From Thecaphora thlaspeos (lineage: Eukaryota; Basidiomycota; Ustilaginomycetes; Urocystidales; Glomosporiaceae), in contig UWYS01000014.1 in the NCBI GenBank assembly GCA_900291925.1, positions 186,001 through 250,000 of the forward strand: DNA of 64,000 nucleotides, given 5' to 3'. Under the pieces are notes generated by a model. That model made no database searches and was not told the DNA's origin. It worked only from the letters and a program-made list of their open reading frames with translations. Numbering within the stretch: position 1 is the first letter of the stretch; every line of letters starts with the position of its first letter. The position numbers and the translations under genes were made by a program. Positions 29,521-39,607 of the stretch are shown one piece after another.

Positions 29521-31185
29521 ATGCGGGATAGGAGGGAGAAGGCAGCAGAGGAGCAAGCTGCCAATGAGCGTGAGCACTGCTACAGTCTCCAGCACAAGCC
29601 TGCTAGCACCAAGCAGTACAACTACAGCAAGCAGGAGAAGCAGAACAAGAAGCTGCGCAGGGAGACGGCATGCCTCATCAAGATGGTCCAGATGAGCTCC
29701 AGTGATGGCAGAGAGAACAGCCTGCCTGTCTTGATGGATGTGGCACTTGCAAGCAAGGAGCATGGCACCCAGTTGGCTACAGCATGCAAGAAGGAGTTTT
29801 ACTCACACCGCCGCAACAAGACCTGGATTCCCATCAAGGAGCTGCCACCTGGTGTCAAGCCCATCAAGCACAAGGAGATCCTCATCCGCAAGATGGACAA
29901 GGACTTCAAGCTGGGCAAGTACAAGTGTCGCGTGGTGGCCAAGGGCTTCTCACAGATCAAGGGCATTAACTTCACAGAGACCAAGTCATTGGTAGCACAC
30001 ATGGAGCAAGTCCACCTCATCATCTCAATCGCAGCGCAACTGGGCTGGCAATTTGACACCGCCGATGCTGTCACCACCTTCCTCAATGCTGTCCTCAAGG
30101 AAGAGGCTTATATGACCAATCCTGAGAAACCAGGCACCTTTGTCAAGCTCCTCAAGACGCTCTATGACCTCAAGCAGTCTCCATGGGAGTGGGAAGAGAC
30201 GGTACAGGCAATGTTCAAGGCACTTGGCTTCCAGCAACTCATCATCTCTCCCTGCATCTTCATCTGTGGCAAAGGCAGCAAGCTGGTCATCATTGTGGTC
30301 TATGTTGATGACTTCCTCTTCACCTCCCCAAATGCACTTGCTATCAATCAAGCCAAGGAGGAGATTGGCAGCAAGTTTGAGATCACAGACAATGGCCCAG
30401 CCCAGCACTTCTTTGGCATCAAGATCACCCGCAACTGGGAGGATGGCACAATCACACTGGACCAGACCAGCTATGCCCAGGCCATCTGCGATGAGCACCT
30501 CTCGAGCAACATTTCAAAGCACTGGACAACTCTGCCAACTGCCGCCATGGAGAAGTAAACCAGCCTGGTCAACCCAAGACAGAGGGAGCACTACCTGACC
30601 ATCAACGGCATGCTCATGTAGCTGGCAGGCTGCACACACCCGGACCTAGCCTTCACCACCACTTACCTTGGTCGCTTCTCCAACAACCCCAGCCTGGAGC
30701 ATCTGGCGGCTATCAAGCAGGCCCTCAAGTACATCAACCAGACCAAGAACCTCACCCTGGTCTATGGAGCGCAATGTCAGGAGGAGCTGGTCAAGGGCTA
30801 CTGCGATGCCAACTATGGCAGCAACAACAAGCTGGAGCGCTGCAGCACCTCTGGCAATGTCTTCTACCACTGTCACAACCTGGTCAGCTGGCACAGCCAG
30901 GTGCAGAAGTGTGTTGCTCAGTCTACCATGGAGGCAGAATACGTGATAGCATCAGAGGCAGCCAAGGAGGCTTACCTGCGCAACCTGCTCAAGGCGCTAG
31001 GCTGGCAGACAACACCACTGATCTTCTCAGCCAACCAGGCAGCAACATGGGCAGCCAAGGACCCTCAGCATCACCAGAAGCTCAAGCACATCAATATCAG
31101 GTACCACTACATCTGCAAGGCATGCAAATGGCACCAGGTATCATCAAGGGCATCCAGACCAAGCTCAATGCTGCCAACACCCTGA
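29521..31185 (+). pseudogene. copia reverse transcriptase and RNase H region
   Basis: A 345-aa frame (29521-30558) carries the RVT_2 reverse transcriptase: NKTWIPIKELPPGVKPI, CRVVAKGFSQIKGINF, FLNAVLKEEAYM and the catalytic YVDDFLF near residue 260. The frame ends at TAA 30556-30558, but the protein sense continues with another stop (TAG 30619-30621) into RNase H: KGYCDANYGSNN, TSGNVFYHCHNLVSWHSQVQ, STMEAEYVIASEAAKEA. The last part is open to 31185. This is the best-preserved section of the element. Confidence 0.88.
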
Positions 31186-31315
31186 CCAAGAAGGGAACCA
31201 AGAAGATACTCACAGTAGCAGGCAAGAGGTTTGGTCTCCAGTGCTCAAAGGTGGACAACTCAAACAGCCATGGTGCATGGAGGTCAGGAGGAGTTTGCCT
31301 CTGGAGCTAAGTCAA

Positions 31316-31656
31316 AATTGATGCTGCTGTTTTGGGACAAAAATCTCAAAAACAGTGGCATCAATTTATGCCAGGGTCCAACTGGCCAAGACATGTCTTT
31401 ATTGATGCTGCTGTTTTCAAGATTTTTGCCCAAGAACAGCGGCATCAATTTTTGACTTTGGGCCAGTTGGGTCCAGGACAGCTCAAAAATGGGTCCTGGA
31501 CCCTGCCCAGAAAGAATTGACGCCGCTTTTTTTGGGCAAAAAGTCCAAAAACAGCAGCGCCAATTTTTTAGGCAGGGCATCTGGCAGTCTGGCAATCTGG
31601 CAGGGAATTGATGCTGTTGTTTTACAGTTTCTTGCGCAAAAACAGCGGCACCAATT
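31316..31656. repeat. Array of four related ~50-nt stem-loop units near the 3' end of the copia element
   Basis: Units at 31316-31366, 31401-31450, 31515-31565 and 31606-31656. Each starts (A)ATTGA(T/C)GC(T/C)G(C/T)TGTTTT or a close variant and ends with the near-reverse-complement AAACAG(C/T)GGCATCAATT, so each could fold into a stem of about 15 pairs with a loop rich in CAAAAA. Spacers of 34, 64 and 40 bases differ in sequence. The array lies between the RNase H end and the 3' LTR. Confidence 0.8.
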
Positions 31657-31734
31657 TTTCAGGCCAAACAGACAGCTTTGAAAATTTAGGTTTTGCACAA
31701 AACACCCTTCTAGGGCTGTCATACTGTATGTAGC

Positions 31735-31945
31735 AGAGCAATCAAGGACCTGAGGAGGAGAGTTGGAAAGTGGGGTACAGATCCAAGCTGAAAGGTGGGG
31801 GCAGCAGATCCAAGAGGCTGCCAGCAAAGCATGTGGGGCATACCAGCCTTCTCTTCTTGTACATTAGGCAGTTCCTTGCTTGCTCTTTTCTTTCTAGACA
31901 CCACCAACCACCATCAGCATCAACATAGTCACACTTCTCATCTCA
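31735..31945 (+). repeat. 3' long terminal repeat of the copia element (5' part unrecognisable)
   Basis: Aligns with the 5' LTR from GAGCAATCAAGGA onward, with indels and many transitions, to the terminal ...CACTTCTCATCTCA. The first ~70 bases expected from the 5' LTR are not recognisable here. Confidence 0.75.
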
Positions 31946-32510
31946 ACTCTCTCTGACTCAACCAATTTTCAAGACAAGTGGCTACCAAACTGACCAATGA
32001 CTGAACAAAGCTGGCAAGGGACAGACACTCCATCCAGTCATATTGGTCCTGATGGTCACAACAGTCCCAACAACCACAACAGTACCAGCTACACCAATAC
32101 TCCCCAGACCAAGCTTGATACTAACCTGTAGCACTGTCTTATGACTGTGTCCCTGGTATAGTACTCCTATAGCATAGCTTCAGGTACTTAGAGTATACAG
32201 ATTAGCTGGCATCCTTCTTCCCTTCTCACCACCATCATCTCCATTATCCATCATACTCTCTCCACATCTTCTCTTGTACGTTCTTTCTCACCTCTTCAAT
32301 CCTACCAACACTCCTTTTTCCATACCTCCTGGTCTGATCAACCAAGAAGATTAGGTCTCCCTTTTACAGACAAACCTACTTTCGTTGGACAGAACGTACA
32401 CATGCAACCCGTAGCCATTCTCAGGGAGGTTACCGTTACACAGAAGGATAAATCATATCGTTTTCAGTTTTTGTATATAGTTTATAATTTAGCAACTATA
32501 CACACAATCC
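31946..32510. other. CpG-poor transposon debris
   Basis: 565 bases with the same low CpG and AT-rich composition as the island, including a C/T-rich stretch (about 32205-32350). Possibly the start of another element, but no motif is long enough to assign. Host-like CpG-rich DNA resumes near 32660. Confidence 0.4.
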
Positions 32511-32629
32511 GGCTCCTTGGCGTAGTTGGTAGCGCGTCGGCTGCCTGTACTGACGTTGGTTTGTGTATATGTCTGTCAAACAAGTTCGAATGAATTCTGA
32601 AGGTCGTCCTTTCGATCTCGGTAGGTGTT
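32511..32629 (+). pseudogene. Degenerate elongator tRNA-Met-like sequence
   Basis: Begins GGCTCCTTGGCGTAGTTGGT with a perfect A box (TGGCGTAGTTGG), a pairable D stem (GCGT/GCGC) and the Met-e-like GCGCGTCGG. The 3' half reads TCTGAAGGTCGTCCTTTCGATC, like the variable and T arms of elongator tRNA-Met, but the B box, T stem and acceptor 3' strand (AGGTGTT) have mismatches. About 45 extra bases lie in the anticodon region. A T6 run at 32641-32646 could end Pol III transcription. It is probably a tRNA pseudogene; an intron-containing gene is less likely because U33 and the anticodon cannot be placed. Confidence 0.4.
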
Positions 32630-32796
32630 ATTTAATTTCATTTTTTCTATTTCCTCCCTTCCTCGTTCTTCCTCCCCTCCGGCTGTCACCTGCATGACTG
32701 ACGCAGCCGCCGGAGTCCGTCCGGGTCACGGTGCATTCAGGCACGGCTCGTCGCTTACGCCATCGCTCGCAGCGTAGACGACGAAAGGGATCGGGC

Positions 32797-32851
32797 AATG
32801 GGGGGACGAATGGGGGGACGAAAGGGTGGGGGGACGAAAGGGGGGGGGGCA
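32797..32851 (+). repeat. G-rich tandem repeat (GGGGGACGAA units)
   Basis: Several GGGGGACGAA-type units followed by a run of about ten G, in the 3' flank of RIO2. The plus strand has at least four G-runs of four or more and could form a G-quadruplex. Confidence 0.8.
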
Positions 32852-32926
32852 GGGGAAGGCATTGCTAAGGTATCGTCGAGCTCAACGCGAGGGAATGGCG
32901 CTTGGCAGATAGGGACTCTCTTCCTC

Positions 32927-35098
32927 TTAGAATACAGCGGAATCCTTGACGATCCTCGTGGTGTTTGTCTTTGCTTTACCGCCGGCGTGAGCACGACCGG
33001 CCTTGCCCGCCTGAGCACGGCGACCGTTGTGTTTCTCTGCCTTTCGAACGGCTCGGGCGCGGTCGGTGGCTACAATGTGGGCGAGCATTCGATCGTCTCC
33101 ATCGGCAGCGGCCTTCTTTGCTGCTCCTCTCGAGACGCGCGCGATCGGAGCCGTCGTCTTCTTAAATCCTCTTCGACGAGGGTTGTCGTCGTCGTCTCCT
33201 TCTGGGTCTTGACTAACGTCAGAGTCTGCTTCTTCGTCACTGCCCTGCGAGTCATCTTCTTCCTCCTCGTCATCGTCGTCGTCATCGTCGTCGTCTTGCT
33301 GCGTTCTGAATTGCACCTGCTCGAACTCCCCGATCGCCTGGAGGCGGAGCTGCGACATGTACTGAGACGGAAAAAAGGGTGTCAAGAGTCAGAGGTCGAA
33401 AGACGTTTAGCTCGATGTCTGTAATTGCTCTGGCGAATACGGATAATTCCGCACGTGTGTGAGTAAGAATGGGGAACCTCCCAAGGTCACTCACGCTTTT
33501 GAGCTCTTGCTCCTGCTTCGAGTTGCTTCCTCCGTAGCCGCTTGCCCTGGCCAAGACGTCAAGGCGGGGCTGCTGCTGCTGCTGCTCGACAGCAGCCTCG
33601 CCTGCAGCTGTGGACGTGGGCTTGCCTTCCTCTTCGACACCGGTAGCGGCGGCGGTGAAGGCTTGCGCAGATGCCTGGCCGGGAAGGGGAACGACGTCTC
33701 GGAACTTGGGATACTCGTCCGAGTGATATCGGAAGCGCTTTCGGAAGAAATGTCGGACGCAATCGACGTCTCGGTCAAAGTAACTTCAAAACGGGCAATG
33801 ATGTGTCATCGTGAGGGGAGCGGTCAGCATACGAAGCGCTGATGGACGGTGCTGGCTGGGATGTCATACTCACTACTCTGCATTTGGATGCTCTACGCTG
33901 ACCATCTGCGGGAAGTCGATGAGGATAGGCTCCACCACAACGTCGTCGCCGAGCTGGACCGTCTCTTGCCCTAACGCCTCCTCGTTGAGCTCTTCCTCTT
34001 CGTCGTCATCTCCGTCGTCCTCGTCATCCTCTTCGTCCAACTCTTCATCCTCGCTCTCGTCGACCGCTTGGCTGGGATCCTGGACGACGCGCTCAAAGCC
34101 TTTGCCCTTCTCGATCATCTGGCCGGCCTCGAGGACGAGTTCTTCGTCGGCGCTTTGCCCGGCCCTTGCCTGCTCCTTTGTTTCCGGTTGGGCCGCTCGA
34201 CCGCGAGGTCCTTTCTGGGAGGGTCCTTGGCTGCCGTCGGAATAGTACTCGTCTTCCGAAGCGCCGGTCTTGACCTCGCGGATGAGGAGGTTGAACTCGT
34301 TAAAGTCTCCGTGGATCAAACCCGCCCTCGCGAGGCGGTCGATGAGCTTCATGAGGGCTGAGTAGAGGAGCGGGATCTGGCCGGGTGGTAGGACTGCGAT
34401 CTGGCGGAGCGGGAAGGCGTCGATGTGGGACATGACGATGCAGTGCCGAGCCTGATCGATGGGTGTCGGGACTGGGAAGCCGTGCTCATGCAGGATCTGG
34501 GGCGCCGAGCGTGGCGAGGAAGACACAGTCGCCGTGGTCAGAGATACGAGTCGGGGCAAGGAGAGAGACTGGACGTGAAGCGGGTGCGGGTGCGGGTGCT
34601 CACCTGCATGAAGGCATACTCCTTGGCTGCGGCGAGCCTGCTCATGTACATCCAGCTTGCGCTCTTTCGCTTGCCCATGTAGTCTCGCTTCTCTTTGATG
34701 GCGCGGAAGCTGATCCTTCCGAGCCTGTGTATCTTGAGGACCCTGCTCTCGCCGTCTGGGGACTCGACAATGTTGATGTCGCTCTCCTTGCCGACGCCGA
34801 TCCTCCTCCCGACGGCGGCGATCGTCTCCCTCTTCGACAAGGTGCGCAGAGCAAGGAAGTCGTAGCCTCCGTAGGTGAGCCTGTAGCCGTCGTACTTTGC
34901 ATTCTGAACCCTTGCGATGAGCTTGCGCTTTGCGAGGGCGCCAAAGAGCTTATTGATGCCGGAGTGGTGGAGGCCGCTGATCTGTGCGGCGAGCGCGGAT
35001 GGGACGACTTCGTGGTTCTTTGAGCCCATTTCGATGGCGGTGAGCGCTCTGAACTCCTGGCCGGTGATGTAGCGGAGGTCGGTTGCGTCGAGCCTCAT
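32927..35098 (-). CDS. RIO2: RIO2 serine/aspartyl kinase-ATPase (40S ribosome maturation)
   Basis: Four minus-strand exons (34604-35098, 33874-34496, 33495-33783, 32927-33361) give 613 aa. RIO2 acts in the late maturation of pre-40S particles in the cytoplasm. Residues 1-90 form the RIO2 winged helix (MRLDATDLRYITGQEFRALT). The kinase has P-loop GVGKESDI (101-108), Lys122 in VLKIHRLG, catalytic loop LIHGDFNEFNLLI (Asp229, Asn234) and LIDFPQMVS (Asp359, the phospho-acceptor position), then HPNAEYYFDRDV, which is only completed by splicing out 33784-33873. Two acidic segments (about 330-350 and exon 4, QQDDDDDDDDD) precede a basic C-terminus, giving a larger protein than yeast Rio2 (425 aa). 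Confidence 0.95.
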
Positions 35099-35809
35099 GA
35101 TGGGCGAATGGCGGGTGGGGTGCGGGCCAGGGTTGGAGGGGGAGGAGAAGGATAGGGTGGGGCGATGATGCGGTGAAGTGTCGATGTGGCCTGGTTGGAG
35201 ATGCTGCGGTGGGACGTGGATGGAGTGAGTGGCGGGTGTGGTGGTGATGGTGTTGCCTGTCGCCGTGTTTGCAGCCGTGCTTGGCGTTGCGGGTGGTCGA
35301 GGATGGGCTGGGCGTTGGGAAGAAAAGGGCGGGCGGGCGGGCTGGTGGCGGCGAGAGGAAATTTTTAGAGCTGCTCGGTGATCGCTGCTCGGTGATCGCT
35401 GCTCGCCCTGGCGCCGCATTACTGTATTGCCTTGCCAGGGTCCAGCTGCTAAGTACTTATTACAGTAGTTAGCTGCCAGTGGCCAGCTGTCAGCTGCCGG
35501 CTGCCGGCTGCCGGAAGGGCGGATCCGCGCTTGCCCGTGCTCCTCCTCCTCCACATCCAGGGGCCTGCGCCAGGGCCAGACGCCAGACGGGTGAGGGACA
35601 GGGGCGTGGCCTCGCCGAGGCACTCTGCCTGAGCCACTCCCCCGCGAGAGACTCGCCCAACTCCGCAAGCCCAGTCGCCGCCATCTGCCATCTCCTCCAC
35701 CACCACCCCCACCATACACACTCATCCCAATTCCATCCGCTCGCCTTCCTGTTCATACCTACTCGTTCCACAAGTCAACTTCAACCAATCCCCAAACAAC
35801 CCTCTCAGC
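35099..35809. promoter_or_regulatory. Divergent promoter region of RIO2 and the ML-domain gene
   Basis: 711 bases between start codons. It contains a duplicated CTCGGTGATCGCTG (35373-35402) and tandem CAGCTGCCGGCTGCCGG sequence (about 35475-35515). No gene is seen; the long minus frame through it is an upstream extension of RIO2 without support. Confidence 0.5.
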
Positions 35810-36746
35810 ATGCGCGCCGCCGCCGCCGCCGCCGCCACTTCGGTCGGCCTCTTGGCTGCCGCCACCCGCGTAAACGCCAATGCCTGGGGCTGCATCGGCA
35901 ACGAATGCACCCAAGCCACATCTATGGGCCAGGTCGCTTTCTCGGCATCACCATCCGAACAGATCAGCATCCAGTACTCCACCAAGCCCGCCGCAGGACT
36001 CTCGCCCGGCGGCGCTTGGACGTGGCAGAGCTGTGGTTCTGGCGGTGAAATCGTAGACGTGCAGAGCATCCAAGTCTCGCCCGATCCGCCCGTCCCCGGT
36101 CAGAACCTCACCGTTCGCGCAAAGGGAACCATCTCGGAGGAGGTCAGCGTAAGTTGTGCTATAGTCCCTTTCCCTCCTCTCCTTGCCAGTCGGAGCTGCA
36201 CGGCTCGACAAGCTGCCCCAACCCCAGACACACATCCTGACCGCTTTTCCATCTCCTTTTTTGCTCCTGCGATTCCTCTTGGCAGGACGGCACGTTTGCC
36301 GACGTTGTCGTCAAGCTTGGTCTCATCAGGCTGCTCACACGTCGCTTTGACGTCTGCGAGGAGGCGCGCTCCAACAACGCCGATCTCCAGTGTCCTCTAG
36401 CGCCCGGAGAGTACGAGCTCATCCACACCGTTGCCCTCCCTCGCGAGATCCCTCCTGGTACGTCATCCTCACTGGCCGCCCTTTCTCATAGGTCCCCTTG
36501 TTCGACACGGCTTCGCTCGTTCTGCCTTAGGGCAAGCATTCAGTGGAAGGCGCACCCCGACTGACCGCGCGCTTTCCCCTCTTCCCTCGCCTCTGCTTCT
36601 TGTCTTGTCTCGTTTTCCTTGCGCCCCTCGCCATGCTCGTCCCGCGCCTCTGAACAGCCAAGTTCAACGTCCACATCACCGGCGCCAACCAGGACGAGTC
36701 CGACCTCCTCTGCCTCGACCTCAGCATCAACTTTATGCGACACTAG
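35810..36746 (+). CDS. ML-domain (NPC2-like) lipid transfer protein, secreted/vacuolar
   Basis: Three exons (35810-36148, 36286-36457, 36658-36746) give 199 aa. A signal peptide is evident (MRAAAAAAATSVGLLAAATR, cleavage probably after ANA near 25). The mature part has the ML fold pattern seen in fungal phosphatidylglycerol/phosphatidylinositol transfer proteins: WTWQSCGSGGEIVDVQSIQV, PDPPVPGQNLTVRAKGTI, CEEARSNNADLQCPLAPGEY and the C-terminal AKFNVHITGANQDESDLLCL. Cys pairs expected for disulfides are present. These proteins carry sterols or phospholipids in the vacuole or outside the cell. Length fits the family (about 170-200 aa). Confidence 0.88.
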
Positions 36747-37927
36747 GCTTCCTTCCACCCGGCCTCCCCGCACAGTACAGCTAGCGCTTATCGCTTCACG
36801 AACACGCACCACATCCTTCTGTTAGATTATCACGAACCTCGTCCCGCCCAGCCTTGCCACCTATCCCCCAATCCAAGCGTTATGACCCGGATCCGCTCCG
36901 GCTGAGGAGTCCCCTCTCTGCCAGATTTCTTCTCGATTACGGCCATCTCAACCGATCGAGACGAATCAAATTGCAGCACCTTTCCTCGGTCCCAAGGTAC
37001 GCAGCGCACTTTTGCTCCGAGGACAGGACTCTGGCTGTGGAGCGCGACCACAAGCAAAGGGTTCGATAGTCCGACTCTAAACAGGCCATCATGACCCTCA
37101 GACGTGGCCAGCGAACTCACGCGGTTGAGCTGACACCTTGCGGGGTCAGGGTCATTCTCTAGTGCACCAAACCAGAAAATTGAAGAAGGTAACGTGGTCT
37201 TCCTCCCGCCACGATCTGCCATTGAACTCCTTCTTGTGGCCGTATCGATGCGTTGTGCAGAAGAGGACTGGATCATTCAGACGTGAGGAAAGCGTCCGAA
37301 CCGTCACTTACACATCGTCGAGATCTTCTCGAGTCGCAGTAAATGCAATGAGGAGCATCTGAAGCACAGGCTGGAATGATCGGGGGTCCAGAGCGAAGGT
37401 ATTGAACGATCGCCATCTACATGTGCAAGACATTTAAGATTTTCCCGTATGGATCTTGTTGACTCGGTGCGGTGCTTTCGGGTGCGATGCTTTCGAAGAA
37501 ATAAAGGGGGAACTGATAAGATGACCCCCCTTATCAGCTATCACGACCCCACTCTGGTCCGACTCTCTCCCTTGTCGAGCAGACCTCTCTTACGTCCTTT
37601 TCGCCTAGTCGCCTTGATCTTGACTCTCGTCCTGCCCCACTCCTAAAAGTCTCCGGCGCTGACCCTGACCACTCTGACTGACCTCATGGCATGCCAGACG
37701 GAGGAGTTGTACGTCCTGAAAGGTGGTGATTCGGCATGCGGACGCTGTAAACATCATTATTCTAAGCGTGAATACAAGATGGGAGGGCGTTGTTTCAACA
37801 ATTCATAATTATAAATCAAAATCAAACGTGTCGCTGCGCCACCTTCGGGAAGTTTCTCTTTGGCCCAGGCACTGTTTGAGGCAGGAACCGGGCCGAGAAG
37901 GTATAGTGTCCACAATTTACAAGGTTA
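36747..37927. other. Convergent intergenic region
   Basis: 1.18 kb between the ends of the ML-domain gene (+) and the GH43 gene (-). Only short, unconvincing open frames are present. There is a small inverted repeat GGGGGAACTGATAAG/CCCCCTTATCAG near 37507-37535 and AT-rich DNA near 37790-37830. I see no gene. Confidence 0.5.
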
Positions 37928-39099
37928 CTAGACGACCGTAGGCCATCCGTTGGACCATTGGACCTTGTTGACTCCGAGCTTGGCAGCACCGTCGGCGGTG
38001 TAGTAGTGGTAGACGAGGATACTACCATCAGCGTCGTCAAGCATCGACTGACCTCCTGGACCGTAGTAACCATCGTGGCCTGCCAAAATCTCGGTACCAC
38101 CACCATTGAGCATCGAGACGTCGCTCCTGTCGGTAAAGGGACCGATGGAAGAGGTGGATCGCCCAACTACGATACGGTATGTGCTCGAACTTCCCATGCA
38201 ACAGGAACCGAACGCTGCAAAGAGGTAGTAGTATCCTCCCTGCTTGTGGATCAAGGCGCCCTCGATCGAATCGGACTCGGACGTCCTCCGCGCAAGGTGC
38301 GTAAGAGTGGTGGAAGAGGAAAGTCCAGTGCTCGGATTGATTGGGAGAGAATAGATGCCCGAACCGAACGATCCCAATGTCAAGCTCCACTTGTTGCCGT
38401 CAACGGGAAGACCAGGGTCGATGGCATTGAATTGGGAGTCTGCGAGTGTCGAGTAGACCATTCCCTTGTGGGTGAAACTTCCCGCCTTACCCGTGCTGGA
38501 TGTCGCAAGGAAGGTGGCTGAGCGTCGAGATCTGAACGATGAACATGAATAGTACAGGTAGAACTGATTGTTGACGTATCTGGTTGGATGGATCGCAGTG
38601 TTGTCGAGAGGTGGGAATGAAGGAGAGAGAGAAGAGAGTGCACATGCTGGGTTCAGTACTCTTGGCGACAAACTCCTCGACGCGACTTGAGATCGGGCAG
38701 GACGACACACTTGACTTCGGGTGCCCAAATGTTGCGGTCGCTCTCGGTATACAAGTCGCACCATGGGAGACCATTCGGAAAAGCGAGCCCTGCGTCGTTG
38801 AAGGAGGTGCGATCTGAGCTTGTCTTGATGCTGATGCCAGGTGCGGTGGCGTAGAGGAAGTAGGTACCGCCTACCTTTACCATCGTGGGATCGTGGACGT
38901 CAACGCTGCCCTTTACAGCACCGGGTCCGGGATCTAGAGTTAAGTTAGGGTGTGCACGGTGAGTCTTCGGCGGTCGAGCGATTAGAAGGGAGGATGCGTG
39001 CTGTGCCGGTCAGTGAGACTTACAAGCTGCCAAAACAAATGAGGTTCCGACCAGCACGGCCGAGACCATTGCTGAGAGGAGGGAGAAAGGAGAGAGCAT
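37928..39099 (-). CDS. Secreted GH43 arabinan endo-1,5-alpha-L-arabinosidase
   Basis: Three minus-strand exons (39024-39099, 38711-38933, 37928-38579) give 316 aa. Exon 1 encodes a signal peptide (MLSPFSLLSAMVSAVLVGTS). The five-bladed propeller begins DVHDPTMVK (catalytic-base Asp about residue 40), followed by NIWAPEVKYVNNQFYLYYS (joined by removing 38580-38710), FNAIDPGLPVDGNKW (pKa-modulating Asp) and SIEGALIHKQGGYYYLFAAF followed by GSCC (catalytic acid Glu), the last typical of endo-arabinanases. The enzyme would cut alpha-1,5-arabinan in plant pectin, fitting a plant-associated fungus. Size matches the family (about 320 aa). The donor at 38710 is GTGTGT, weaker than its neighbours. Confidence 0.92.
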
Positions 39100-39607
39100 C
39101 GTTGAGATCGAGGCGACGAACGAAGGAGGGAGAGGGAAGAATATAAGTGAAAAGGAAAAGAGGAGGGGGATGGGGAGGGGAACGGGATGAGGGAACAATG
39201 AGGCACAAGTGGCGACAGACCACACCAACTTTATACGTCTACCTCTGTCGCTGCAAGATGCGACCGTACGGCGGAACGACGGCTTCGAGGACCCCCATGG
39301 CAGCCCACACAGTGAAGTCCAGGAGACTTGATCTCATCTCCAGAAATCCTGCTGCACAGCCCCCCCTAAGATTCCACCCACGACCGAGTATCCAGTCGGC
39401 AGGTGCACTATTCGCACACCATCGTGTATTGTCAAGGGAAGAAAAGGGACATAAAGCCAACATGTCCGGCACGGTATATACTGTACCAGATGAGCACGAG
39501 GCACGAGCGCATCTCTTGGCCCACCCGTCGTCCTCGGAGATGCGGTCCCAGGAAGGACAATGACGATGCCGTGGCCGCAAAAGTGATTCCACCGTCGGAC
39601 GACCGAT
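39100..39607 (-). promoter_or_regulatory. Upstream region of the GH43 gene
   Basis: About 500 bases between the GH43 start and the DIRS fragment. Near the gene the plus strand is purine-rich (GAGGGAGAGGGAAGA, 39122-39180). No gene is supported; the short frames overlap without family resemblance. Confidence 0.45.

Larger units (their letters stand above)
26443..31945 (+). mobile_element. Ty1/copia LTR retrotransposon (full-length layout, degenerate)
   Basis: 5.5-kb element in the order LTR, gag, protease, integrase, reverse transcriptase, RNase H, LTR, which is the copia order. The 5' LTR starts TGGAATGAGAGGTGT and ends with the inverted form at 26726. The 3' LTR is alignable from about 31735 to 31945 and ends in CA. 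All coding parts are interrupted by frameshifts or stops. Target-site duplication could not be recognised, and LTR divergence indicates an old insertion. Confidence 0.9.

Noticed and set aside
35099..35725. N-terminal extension of RIO2 up to 35725
   Set aside because: The upstream in-frame sequence is low-complexity, and the RIO2 winged helix begins exactly at the ATG at 35098.
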